DNA of 64,000 bases from Clytia hemisphaerica (lineage: Eukaryota > Cnidaria > Hydrozoa > Leptothecata > Clytiidae): contig CACVBU010001294.1 in NCBI GenBank assembly GCA_902728285.1, forward strand, positions 1,742,384 to 1,806,383, written 5' to 3'. The notes below the pieces were generated by a model. The model saw only the letters and a program-made list of their open reading frames with translations. It searched no databases and had not been told where the DNA came from. Positions 45,322-55,745 of this stretch are shown piece after piece. The position numbers were made by a program, and so were the translations under genes. The first letter of the stretch is position 1. Every line of letters begins with the position of its first letter.

Positions 45322-46749
45322 TCAGATTTCAGCTTTATAATGTTCACCACTACTCCAAAGAATAGATTTATTTAGATTTGAAGTCAAACTTTCATCCCCA
45401 TATAATAAAAGCCGACAGAAAAAAGGAGGGTTAAGCGGCGGATGAAAAATAATGCCTAGGGTCTGAAGTTTGTCGAACAAAGAATGTCTTGCATGGGAAT
45501 ATATAGAGCAGTGCAGAAGAAAGTGCTGAGTGTTTTCAACAGAGTTAGTTCGGCAACCACAGAAAGGGTCTAAAGTGTCGCGGAAGCCATGTCTAAATTT
45601 ATGCTCGTTGAGATGGCTGAAACCGACCCGAAGTCGATTAAGAAAGATCACTCCTTGAATGTCAGGAACATCAAAAACATGAGATTGCTTGGGTCTCAAA
45701 AATTCATAGATTGCTTTTTTGAAAGTTTTAATTGAAGGTAGATCTCGTATATTACCTCCCAGAACATTCCACTGAGATATGCAGTACGGAAAAAAAGTGT
45801 TACGGAAACGCTCAGTTCGTATATTTAGAGGATAAATAGGATTTCTTGTTCTAAGGCCACCTGGTGCTGTAAGTCTTACTGGCAGGTAGTTACGTAAATA
45901 CGAAGGGGCTAAATTGTTAATAATTCCATAGAAGAATGTCATTCTTCTAGCAAAGCGCCTGTCAGCAAGACTTTCAAGACCAAGTTCTGAATATAGTTTT
46001 TCTTGAGACGTTCCACGAAAACAGCCTGTTATAGCTAAACAGGCATTATATTGAATAGATTCAAGCTTCTGCACAAAGGTAGCATTTCCCGGGCGGTCAT
46101 ATACGATATCACCATAATCAAGATGAGGCCTAATGAAAGATTTATAAATGGTTAGTAGAGATCTCCTAGGCACATGCTTGCGAAGCCGGTTAATAAGACC
46201 AATTCCTTTATTGGCCTTTTTTATCTTCTCGTCTAGATGGCGATCAAAAGAAAGTTTTGAATCTAAGATTAGACCAAGATGTTTCTGGTACTCACTGGTC
46301 GCGATATTAGAATTATTAAAGGAGATTACTGGAGCATTAGGAGGAGTGAGTCTACAGGTAAAATAGACTTCAATGGCTTGCTTAGATGGGTCAGGGTTAA
46401 AAGACATCTTCCATTGATGAGCCCAGTCAGTTATCCTGGAGAGATCTCTGTTAAGTACTTCAAGGCTCAAGAGTTGATCAATCACAAGAGAGAATAAAGA
46501 GGTATCGTCAGCAAAAATCTTCGGTTTTGACTCAAGGTTTTTTGGAAGATCATTAATATAAATTAAGAAGAACAATGGATCAAGAATCGAGCCTTGAGGT
46601 ACCCCAGCATTGATTCGCTTCCACTCAGATGTTTTTCCATTTAACACAACTCTCTGATGCCTATCGTTAAGAAAGCTGCGAATTAAGGAAAACAACGGTC
46701 CAGTCACCCCATAAGATTTGAGTTTAAAGAGTAAGCCATCGTGCCACAC
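45322..46749 (-). pseudogene. LINE reverse transcriptase (inverted part), nearly full RT
   Basis: The 475-codon frame includes NAGVPQGSILDPLFFLIYI, the catalytic FADDTSLFS, the thumb (QKHLGLILDSKLSF) and the C-terminal zinc-like segment CGCRTNSVENTQHFLLHCSIY. The 5' endonuclease part is missing. The last residues (from about LWSSGEHYKAEI) are target DNA, not element. It is the same family as 40510-41790 and 47941-49030. The clade could not be fixed from this window. Confidence 0.82.
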
Positions 46750-46998
46750 CCGATCGAATGCCTTTTGTTGAATTTCTTAACGAAACTGGAAGGTTTAGCG
46801 GTGCTTTATTTTAGGCTTTTACCTAACAATTGTAGCTTCCTTCTCCAAGATTTTTTCTTTATTTACTTATTTATTTATTTTTACATAGTCTAGTACCTCT
46901 GGCGATATAACGTTAGTTCCTAGCGGGGGGAGGGACTATATTTTATGTTTAAGTAATGTTTTGTAATATGTTCGTAGTGTACACGTGTTTTTGTTTCA

Positions 46999-47031
<33 letters not shown>
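45340..47031. mobile_element. 5'-inverted LINE insertion (twin-priming structure), copy 1
   Basis: The left part (45340-46765) is a - strand RT fragment from AFDRVWHDG to NLNKSI. The right part (about 46766-46998) is + strand and starts at EFLNETGRFSGALF-stop, followed by the 3'UTR and a poly(A) of about 32 bases at 47000-47031. Put end to end, the two parts cover neighbouring stretches of one LINE, with the 5' part flipped. That is the signature of twin priming during target-primed reverse transcription. Confidence 0.75.
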
Positions 47032-47034
<3 letters not shown>

Positions 47035-47460
47035 AGTACGAAAAGGAGACAGAACTTTCTAAGGAAATTTGGAGGTTGAAACGTAAAAACCGACACCCAA
47101 AGATTACTTGGAAAACAATCCGTCGTTGTCCGCCCTTCAACCGTGCCTCGGTAAAATGTTCACTTTGTCTCAGTGAAAAGTTTGAAATTGCAACATTCAA
47201 CCAGCCCGACAAGCTGTTGAACTCCAGAAACGAACTGATTTCGAAATGCCGCCACGTGAACAAGTTCACGCTAAAACAACACGATTCGAAAGACTGACGT
47301 CAATTGTTGTCAAAAGAAGCCAGTACATTGTTCTTCGTAAACATTCAAAACAAACTTTAGTTTTTTTAATTTTATTTTCAACTGATGATCGTCTCAACGG
47401 CGTGAAACTATTAGTTTTGAAATAAAACTCATTAACTTCATTCGACAATAGTATATATAT
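47032..47460 (+). mobile_element. Penelope-like element 3' end, copy 1 of the duplicated segment
   Basis: It begins abruptly after the LINE poly(A) inside the GIY-YIG domain (EKETELSKEIWRLKRKN) and continues RHPKITWKTIRRCPPFNRAS to CSLC, ISKCRHVNKF and the normal end KQHDSKD-stop. The 3' terminal repeat follows with a hammerhead ribozyme. Unlike the copy at 37152, the CGA codon is intact. Confidence 0.78.
47370..47427 (+). ncRNA. Hammerhead ribozyme motif, PLE copy 2
   Basis: The sequence and predicted fold are the same as at 36817-36876: TTTTATTTTCAA, CTGATGA, CGTC/GGCG stem, GAAAC, AGT-T cleavage position, TTGAAATAAAA. It lies about 75 bases after the PLE stop codon. Confidence 0.75.
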
Positions 47461-47636
47461 GCTTCCGATTCCGATTGGTCAAGCACTCTTCTGATGAATG
47501 AGAGTTCAACTCAACAAGAAGTATCAAAATTATATAAATTTTATTATGGTCTTCATCGAAGATAAAAAAAAAATTTTGGGAAGTTTTTTCGGTACCTTGC
47601 CAACCCTGATAAATGAAAAATCTATTCTTATTTTAC

Positions 47637-47790
47637 CGACCTACCGACCGACCGACCGACCGACCGACCGACCGACCGACCGACCGACCGACCGACCGAC
47701 GACCGACCGACCGACCGACCGACCGACCGACCGACCGACCGACCGACCGACCGACCGACCGACCGACCGACCGACCGACCGACCGACCTA
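47637..47790. repeat. (CCGA)n tetranucleotide tract, copy 1
   Basis: About 37 CCGA units with a single one-base slip near 47700. The PTDRPTD and VGRSVGRS frames are artefacts. The matching tract in copy 2 is only about 60 bases. Confidence 0.95.
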
Positions 47791-47940
47791 TATTTTTCTA
47801 ACGATCTGCCCGTAGAACAACAAATTAATTTGGTCTCAAGCGTCACTAAAATTCTAAAAAACACTGACATCACATACATGGCTTTTGACGCTTATTCCTC
47901 ACATTTTCAGACTTTTTCGTAAGCAAAAGTTCCCTGTAAA

Positions 47941-49264
47941 AAAAACATGAGATTGCTTGGGTCTCAAAAATTCATAGATTGCTTTTTTGAAAGTTTTAAT
48001 TGAAGGTAGATCTCGTATATTACCTCCCAGAACATTCCACTGAGATATGCAGTACGGAAAAAAAGTGTTACGGAAACGCTCAGTTCGTATATTTAGAGGA
48101 TAAATAGGATTTCTTGTTCTAAGGCCACCTGGTGCTGTAAGTCTTACTGGCAGGTAGTTACGTAAATACGAAGGGGCTAAATTGTTAATAATTCCATAGA
48201 AGAATGTCATTCTTCTAGCAAAGCGCCTGTCAGCAAGACTTTCAAGACCAAGTTCTGAATATAGTTTTTCTTGAGACGTTCCACGAAAACAGCCTGTTAT
48301 AGCTAAACAGGCATTATATTGAATAGATTCAAGCTTCTGCACAAAGGTAGCATTTCCCGGGCGGTCATATACGATATCACCATAATCAAGATGAGGCCTA
48401 ATGAAAGATTTATAAATGGTTAGTAGAGATCTCCTAGGCACATGCTTGCGAAGCCGGTTAATAAGACCAATTCCTTTATTGGCCTTTTTTATCTTCTCGT
48501 CTAGATGGCGATCAAAAGAAAGTTTTGAATCTAAGATTAGACCAAGATGTTTCTGGTACTCACTGGTCGCGATATTAGAATTATTAAAGGAGATTACTGG
48601 AGCATTAGGAGGAGTGAGTCTACAGGTAAAATAGACTTCAATGGCTTGCTTAGATGGGTCAGGGTTAAAAGACATCTTCCATTGATGAGCCCAGTCAGTT
48701 ATCCTGGAGAGATCTCTGTTAAGTACTTCAAGGCTCAAGAGTTGATCAATCACAAGAGAGAATAAAGAGGTATCGTCAGCAAAAATCTTCGGTTTTGACT
48801 CAAGGTTTTTTGGAAGATCATTAATATAAATTAAGAAGAACAATGGATCAAGAATCGAGCCTTGAGGTACCCCAGCATTGATTCGCTTCCACTCAGATGT
48901 TTTTTCCATTTAACACAACTCTCTGATGCCTATCGTTAAGAAAGCTGCGAATTAAGGAAAACAACGGTCCAGTCACCCCATAAGATTTGAGTTTAAAGAG
49001 TAAGCCATCGTGCCACACCCGATCGAATGCCTTTTGTTGAATTTCTTAACGAAACTGGAAGGTTTAGCGGTGCTTTATTTTAGGCTTTTACCTAACAATT
49101 GTAGCTTCCTTCTCCAAGATTTTTTCTTTATTACTTATTTATTTTTTTACATAGTCTAGTACCTCTGGCGATATAACGTTAGTTCCTAGCGGGGGGAGGG
49201 ACTATATTTTATGTTTAAGTAATGTTTTGTAATATGTTCGTAGTGTACACGTGTTTTTGTTTCA

Positions 49265-49299
<35 letters not shown>
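47941..49299. mobile_element. 5'-inverted LINE insertion, copy 2
   Basis: It has the same architecture as 45340-47031, truncated at its left end by the duplication breakpoint: - strand RT 47941-49030, then the + strand 3' part and poly(A) at 49267-49299. An extra T at about 48901 shifts the RT frame so that it opens only from about 48909. Confidence 0.78.
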
Positions 49300-49302
<3 letters not shown>

Positions 49303-49730
49303 AGTACGAAAAGGAGACAGAACTTTCTAAGGAAATTTGGAGGTTGAAACGTAAAAACCGACACCCAAAGATTACTTGGAAAACAATCCGTCGTTGTCCG
49401 CCCTTCAACCGTGCCTCGGTAAAATGTTCACTTTGTCTCAGTGAAAAGTTTGAAATTGCAACATTCAACCAGCCCGACAAGCTGTTGAACTCCAGAAACG
49501 AACTGATTTCGAAATGCCGCCACGTGAACAAGTTCACGCTAAAACAACACGATTCGAAAGACTGACGTCAATTGTTGTCAAAAGAAGCCAGTACATTGTT
49601 CTTCGTAAACATTCAAAACAAACTTTAGTTTTTTTAATTTTATTTTCAACTGATGATCGTCTCAACGGCGTGAAACTATTAGTTTTGAAATAAAACTCAT
49701 TAACTTCATTCGACAATAGTATATATATGC
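49300..49730 (+). mobile_element. Penelope-like element 3' end, copy 2
   Basis: This is a near-identical repeat of 47032-47460, with the GIY-YIG C-terminus, stop codon and terminal repeat. Confidence 0.78.
49638..49695 (+). ncRNA. Hammerhead ribozyme motif, PLE copy 3
   Basis: Identical core and stems to the copy at 47370-47427. Confidence 0.75.
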
Positions 49731-49904
49731 TTCCGATTCCGATTGGTCAAGCACTCTTCTGATGAATGAGAGTTCAACTCAACAAGAAGTATCAAAATTA
49801 TATAAATTTTATTATGGTCTTCATCGAAGATAAAAAAAAAATTTTGGGAAGTTTTTTCGGTACCTTGCCAACCCTGATAAATGAAAAATCTATTCTTATT
49901 TTAC

Positions 49905-49966
49905 CGACCTACCGACCGACCGACCGACCGACCGACCGACCGACCGACCGACCGACCGACCGACCT
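49905..49966. repeat. (CCGA)n tetranucleotide tract, copy 2
   Basis: About 15 CCGA units, the shorter allele-like partner of 47637-47790. Confidence 0.95.
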
Positions 49967-50106
49967 ATATTTTTCTAACGATCTGCCCGTAGAACAACAA
50001 ATTAATTTGGTCTCAAGCGTCACTAAAATTCTAAAAAACACTGACATCACATACATGGCTTTTGACGCTTATTCCTCACATTTTCAGACTTTTTCGTAAG
50101 CAAAAG

Positions 50107-53100
50107 AGTTGTTCAGCATGAAAAATCCTTTCCAACGGTATATAATATGCCTATGTTTGAAAACATTAAGTTTTTGAAAATTTTCAAATCCGCCATTTTG
50201 AAATTTCCGCCATTATGGAAAATGCTCAAAGTGTGCTTGATGGCACTCGACGGTTTTTCGATCCTAAGGACCCGCCAATGAACGGATTTCAATCAAAAAA
50301 TTCCATGTGTACGCCAATTTTGGGTCAAGCTTAAATTCCCCTGAACTAGTTTATCCAAAGCCAGAAAGAAGCAACAGGTTTATTATGAGGTGTAATTTTG
50401 AGTAGATTGGCATTGATCAAAGGAATCCTGTGATGTTTAAACCATATTTTGGAAAAAAGAGAGTAATTGAGGGAGATCTTAGCCATACTAAATGGAAAAT
50501 TTCTCCCTTCGGCGCAAACCATGGTTGTTCACAGTTAATGCCCACAGGTCCTGTCAACGGGGGGACCCATGGAGCGTGGCCCCTCATAGTTTTACCAAAA
50601 AAAGTTACTTGTAGGTTTAAAAGATTTCCATTTTTTTTACATGAATTATTTTTCAAATTGAATTGAAATGGGTCCTAAAACAGCACTTTGAACCCTTCAA
50701 AATTCAAAAATTTTCTCCGTTGCCCAAGGGTGGGCTTTGTTAATTTACTCAAATATACCTCAGCCTTCAAACCGGGGCCCTTTGATGTGACCCACCAGTT
50801 GTCAAACAATTTTTGATATGCACAAGTCAAGATTAAGTCGTTTTTCGCATCGGAAACACCTGAAAAAACTAGAATTTGACCCCTGTGTATTATTTAGAAT
50901 AGAAAAACAGATGTCAAATTTCTTCCGGATTTTTTGGGTGTTTCAGATAGGAAAAATGATATAATCTTGACTTACGCGTTTGAGAATGCCGAAAAACTGA
51001 TTGACGAACTGAAGACACACCTATTTGTGGGCAAAAATTAAGTTTGTATAACGGTGTTTTATCCATACCAATAGGTCTAAACGTGGTCTAAAATTTTCTA
51101 GGCGTAATGGCGTGAAATCGAAAAAAAAATTAGCGTGATGGCGTGAATTTTGGGTCCGCTGAGGGCCTCATGTATCAAAGTCAAATCGCTTTTAAGTATT
51201 TCAATAAAAGCCTCTCCAGGTGGGTCCAAAATGAAAAAGAAAATACGATTCTTTTATTCTTTGATGCTAAGATTTCATTTACATATAAAAAGTACATATA
51301 AAGTCTCCGGATTGTTATTCTCGGAAATTATACTGCTCGAAGGATTATATATTTTGCTAGGATTGAAGGATTGGTCAACGATATGGCAAGCGAAACAAAT
51401 AGTGCATGCTTAAAACACATCAACTTTAGATTATGGTTTGAATGATAAGGTCAATTGCCTCCCCCCCCCCGTCAATGAGTAAGCCGAATGAATCAATCAT
51501 TCAGTTGACTTTGACTGAGTTACATAACTTCAAGCAATGACTTCTTAAAAAAGATATTTGAATTTGTGAAACTGAACTAAAATGGCTCCTGGAAGAATTT
51601 TACCTAGGAAAAGGTTATGTAATTTTCTTTTGGTGTGGTTCATTCTTTATCGGTATACGATTATTGGTAAAATGTCTTTCCTGACAAAACATTGAGTTTT
51701 TGTACCCCCTAAATAAGCTTCATCTAAAGGCTCTAAAGGTAAGAACCAATGTCTCTGCCGCAAAAATATTCTCACCACAAACTAGACTAGTTTTTTTTAT
51801 TCTTCTTAGGATTGTTTCAGACTTTCTCATCTAAAATGTTTATATTTTTTTTTGTTTAAAGAATTAAATATTATGTTTCGATTCGATTTCTAAAGCCCTG
51901 TTGGCTTGTGATTTTTAATTTTTTCGGTGTATACTTTTCAGCCCTTTTTTATGAACAATTTAATTACCACAGTAAGGAAGTTGGGTGAGCTGTGGAGATG
52001 AATTTTGGAAGCCAAAAGGCGTTCACATCAGATCACAGGTAGTATTCAATTATTGATTCTTCCTTCCCCCTGTTCCCTTTTTTGACATTTCTTTGATCAC
52101 ATCAAAATATTGTTACAGCCTGTTTCCGTTCTCTGATGGTGTTTTTTTGAAACATAAACTAGGAAGAAATTTTTTATTTGTGTTTGATATACTGTAGGTA
52201 TAGAAGTGAAAAACTTTGGAATGTTAAGTCTGTCACAAACAAGAAAATATTCTGCAGCGGAGACAAAAAAGGCTGTAAACTTTTGATAGAATTTGACTCA
52301 AATAGTGGTTTTGTGCTTGTTGAAAAGATTGTAGAAAACAATTTCAAAAATTTTTCGAAAGTGAAGATGAAAAATGAAGAAGCAAAAACTCTACTTCATA
52401 AAGAACCGTCCTTTAAATTAATATTTTTTGATAATTTGTCACTATTCTAAGATAAAAAAACTACTGTTGTGAAAATTGTAATCGTTTACTTTTGTACAAA
52501 TCTTCGTCGATAATTTGTCACTTGGTCCACGGTCCAAAATATCGGAAAGAGCAAAGATTGAAATCGGGAATCCCTGATATGTGGCCTTAGACGACTCGAT
52601 GATTAGTCGGTTTCATTTTAAGCTATTAACAGCACGTCTCACTTTAAGGCCGATTTCTATTTGGTTCATTTTCATTCCTGTAGCTTTAGAATATCGTTAT
52701 CTTTAAAAATATGCACCATTTTCTTTTTTCCTTCAACAGAGAGTCGTCCAAAAAGTCATTTCAATCTCCAGACCAGTTTGAACCTTGTTGGTAAGATGAT
52801 TTTCCCTATTTCTTTTTCGTTTTCTAGAAAAGCCATCATTTTTTTACAATTCCCACCATGTTCCTTTGGGATCGTCGAAAAAAATTCGAAGCTGATGGAA
52901 CACGGGGAAAGAAGTCTTTTCATTGAAGTTGAAATAGTTTTAAAAAATTTCTCCATTTCAAAGTTTTTGTAACAGTAACCACTTGTCTCAATCAACTTTA
53001 CAAACCCTTTATTGCTTTTAGTGAATAATCCTTCGCAGATTTTCTTGTGAACTAACCTTCTAACTGAAATTTGGGTACATCGAGAAGAAGCGAAATATGG

Positions 53101-53545
53101 GTCTGCCATCAGGTATATTTTCTTTATTTTAATATTTTGGACTTTGATATTCGTCCTTTTAATTTCCTATCTTTAAACTGAAATAACCTTTTCCTCAATG
53201 TAAATTTTTACCTTATTTTGATAACTATCCAAGTTGTAAATGCATACAAAATGGTAATTACTAATCTCTCGCACCCAGAGCCACTCGCAATCTCCTTGAG
53301 TGCTATCCGAATAATAAAAAGCGAACAAAGGGACTTGGTTCGAGTTTCTGCTACTTCCAGTGTGTCCCGAACTAAAACTAAAACCTTTTCTCTTGACACA
53401 CTACATTCTCAAAGAAAAAAAGGACAAGGTCTGACATTATATGGAAAGCATTTCTGTTTTAGATTTGACTTTCTCCTTTTACACTTTGTATCTATCTAGA
53501 TCATTTTACCACTAAAACCCTCAAAATGTTATTTGACTCATTCCC
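50107..53545. other. Mostly non-coding stretch with possible exons
   Basis: No complete gene is visible. The strongest candidate is an open stretch at 52188-52447, after a TACTGTAG acceptor-like site, encoding KIFCSGDKKGCKLLIEF and VEKIVENNF. This faintly recalls FLYWCH/WRKY-GCM1 zinc fingers but lacks the final histidines. A second candidate, 52740-52789, is bounded by AG and GTAAG. Neither can be joined with confidence. A poly(C) run lies at 51461-51470. Confidence 0.3.
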
Positions 53546-53655
53546 AGCTGGCACACAACGTTGTTTTAACGTTCTGTTTTAACGTTCATCTAACGTTATA
53601 TGGACGTTGTGAACGTTAGATAAACGTCGAAAAAACGTTGTGTGCCAGCTGGGTT
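53546..53655. mobile_element. ACGTT-rich foldback element, clean copy
   Basis: The ends CCCAGCTGGCACACAACGTT and complement are perfect inverted repeats, and the interior is a series of AACGTT/ACGTTA steps. Partial relatives lie at 27310, 34300 and 35470. No ORF. Confidence 0.65.
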
Positions 53656-55381
53656 AGGAAAAAAATCTAGGCGTCGATGAGATTTGTGTTCTTATGTTAC
53701 ATTAATGGGAAAAGGGTGGGATTTTTAAATTAAGAGTGATGGCTTTGGTTCAAGCTATTATTATAGGAATCAGAAGATTTCAGAAGAATCCTTTTTATTT
53801 CATGTAAAAATTGCAAAGTTCAGGAATTGTACCAAAAAAGTATGGAAAAGGTTTTTGAGTTATTTTGCTGTTTCTTTGTAAGTATTTCCGATTCATAAAT
53901 TAACTTTCCGTAAAAAAAGAACGGCCGGAGATCTTTCAGATTAGCAAAATGCACATTGGGCTAATATTGATCCTGTACACGTAGTAGGGTCCCTGTACGG
54001 AACAGTTGAAGGTCTGGGAAGGATGGAGATGACATGCATTATTAATTTATTTTTGCATTTTCCACATGCAACATCACTTTTTAGGTTATCAGATAGGAGA
54101 TATTCAAAAAATCAGAATTCGTACAAATGTTTTTTTCTCTGATACTCGAGTGACCACGTATAATGTAGAAAATTTGTATACATTCACTCGTTATCTGAAG
54201 GTTATGTTTGATTTGTCCACTATCTTACTCAATATTTTTGAAAAACAGTGTTTTTCTCTTCGCGCTAAAGTGGTAAAACCATAGTGTTTGTGGGACGGTT
54301 GACAGATTTGTATCAATTTTCTGAGAGCAGTGAATTTTCGCACTAAGTTTCCCTTGATTTCTGTTCATGGTTAGATTTTTTGATAAGGACTGTCTCCAAT
54401 GCTTTCCAATGTATTTTTTAGGTCTTAAAAGCCAAGATTACTTATCTTTACATTTGGGTTTTGTTGGTTTAGGTATGTTCTTTTTCATTTTCTTTTTTAG
54501 CTAGTTTTCATATGGTTATAGATATCTGATATTAGGGAAAAATTTTATGATATGACAAGATATTTAGTTTATCTGAGAAAAGTAACAATTTTCAACTTGT
54601 GAAAACCATATAAATTTTATCACAAACACTTTAAGAAACATGTTTAGAGGGTCTAGAACGTGAATTAATTAGAATACTTTTTGGTTTTTTCTCTGTGTGT
54701 GGGATGATATGAGCATCCAAAAAGGTAAGATTTTCACTTTAGACTACGGGTGCTTTTACTAGTCTTATTTTTACTGATTCTGTTAAAGTCCCCAGGTCAT
54801 TTTTGTGTCTTTCGAAGCTTTACCCTACTCTATAAGATTTTAAATTGAACGTTACAATTCAAATCAGTTTTTTATTTTTCTGCACCCTTGACATTTTCCA
54901 GTCTGGTCACTCGAGCTCCATCTTCCATCTAAAAGCAGTGATATTTTTCAAAATTACCGTCATTACAGCACTCATAAACACTCTAGTAGAGACCTGAGGG
55001 AACCAGAACAATAATAATTTGAGTTACGATGAATCCTGTTTTTCAAATGCTATCACTCACATCTTTGTCTGAAACTAGTAACCTTATACCGCTTTAAATC
55101 TAAAGATTTCGAATCTGTCATTTTAATGTGCTTTTGAATTTGAGTGGCGAACGAGATAATTAGGAGTCAAGTATTTGTTTGGCTTATCTATAGATTATAT
55201 TCCCAAATCAGTTAGCATATTTTTCTCCTGGAATTTTGAATTTATATAGGTTTAGAGTAAAAAAGTCATCAAATTGTGTACTTGTTGTGGAGTGGAGCTA
55301 AGATCATGGACTAAAATTTGTTGGAGACCGGTTGAAAATTTGTTAAAGATCCAGAAACATTCCTTATCTCCTATTATAACA
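53656..55381. other. AT-rich non-coding stretch
   Basis: Nothing could be supported apart from short open frames with no recognisable protein. It may contain 5' non-coding exons of the GPCR at 59970, which has an acceptor-like site upstream of its ATG. Confidence 0.3.
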
Positions 55382-55619
55382 TCCCATCTCACAGTACCCG
55401 GCAGGATTTTCAAGCTAGTGGGGGTAAGAGGTAATGGACGGAAATTCGATGGGGATTAATATTCATGTTCTTTAAGTTTAAGGATTTTTTTCAAGTTTGG
55501 AAAAATAGCACAATATTTTGCGGTTTCGACTTTTTTCAGTGGACAGTTTTAGTATGGAGACGATGTTTTGGCCAATTTTTCCAGTGCGAGGAGGTTCCCA
55601 CCTGGTCTGTGAGAAGGGA
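55382..55619. mobile_element. MITE of the CACCCCTKTCTCACAG family, diverged copy
   Basis: The left TCCCATCTCACAGTACCCGG and right GGTCTGTGAGAAGGGA ends are inverted, and the interior GATGGGGATTAATATT is shared almost exactly with the copy at 59431-59697. Confidence 0.55.
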
Positions 55620-55745
55620 ATTTTTGTCGCAATAGTTGTTATGAACACCCTGATTTCTGGTAGTCTATCAATTTTTTTAGTCTAATAAAATTTCAGGGGG
55701 TATTAGTAGATATAACTTAGATCTGAAGATTTTAAAATTCATTTA

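Larger units (their letters stand above)
45673..47929. repeat. Tandem duplication unit, copy 1 (2257 bp)
   Basis: From AAAAACATGAGATTGCTTGG to TTTTTCGTAAGCAAAAG this segment is repeated almost exactly at 47941-50106. It includes most of the inverted LINE, the PLE end, the ribozyme and the CCGA tract. The copies are separated by 11 bases. Confidence 0.92.
47941..50106. repeat. Tandem duplication unit, copy 2 (2166 bp)
   Basis: It differs from copy 1 by a shorter CCGA tract (49905-49966), a slightly different poly(A), a short ATTT/TTTA indel near 49134, and one extra T near 48901 that breaks the RT frame. No other differences were noticed by eye, so the duplication is recent or maintained by conversion. 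Confidence 0.92.

Noticed and set aside
46148..46497. Two 72-codon + strand frames, repeated at 48416-48765
   Set aside because: They are antisense shadows of the LINE reverse transcriptase.
47498..47879. PTDRPTDRPTD and SVGRSVGRS frames
   Set aside because: They arise from the (CCGA)n tract, whose length differs between the two duplicate copies.
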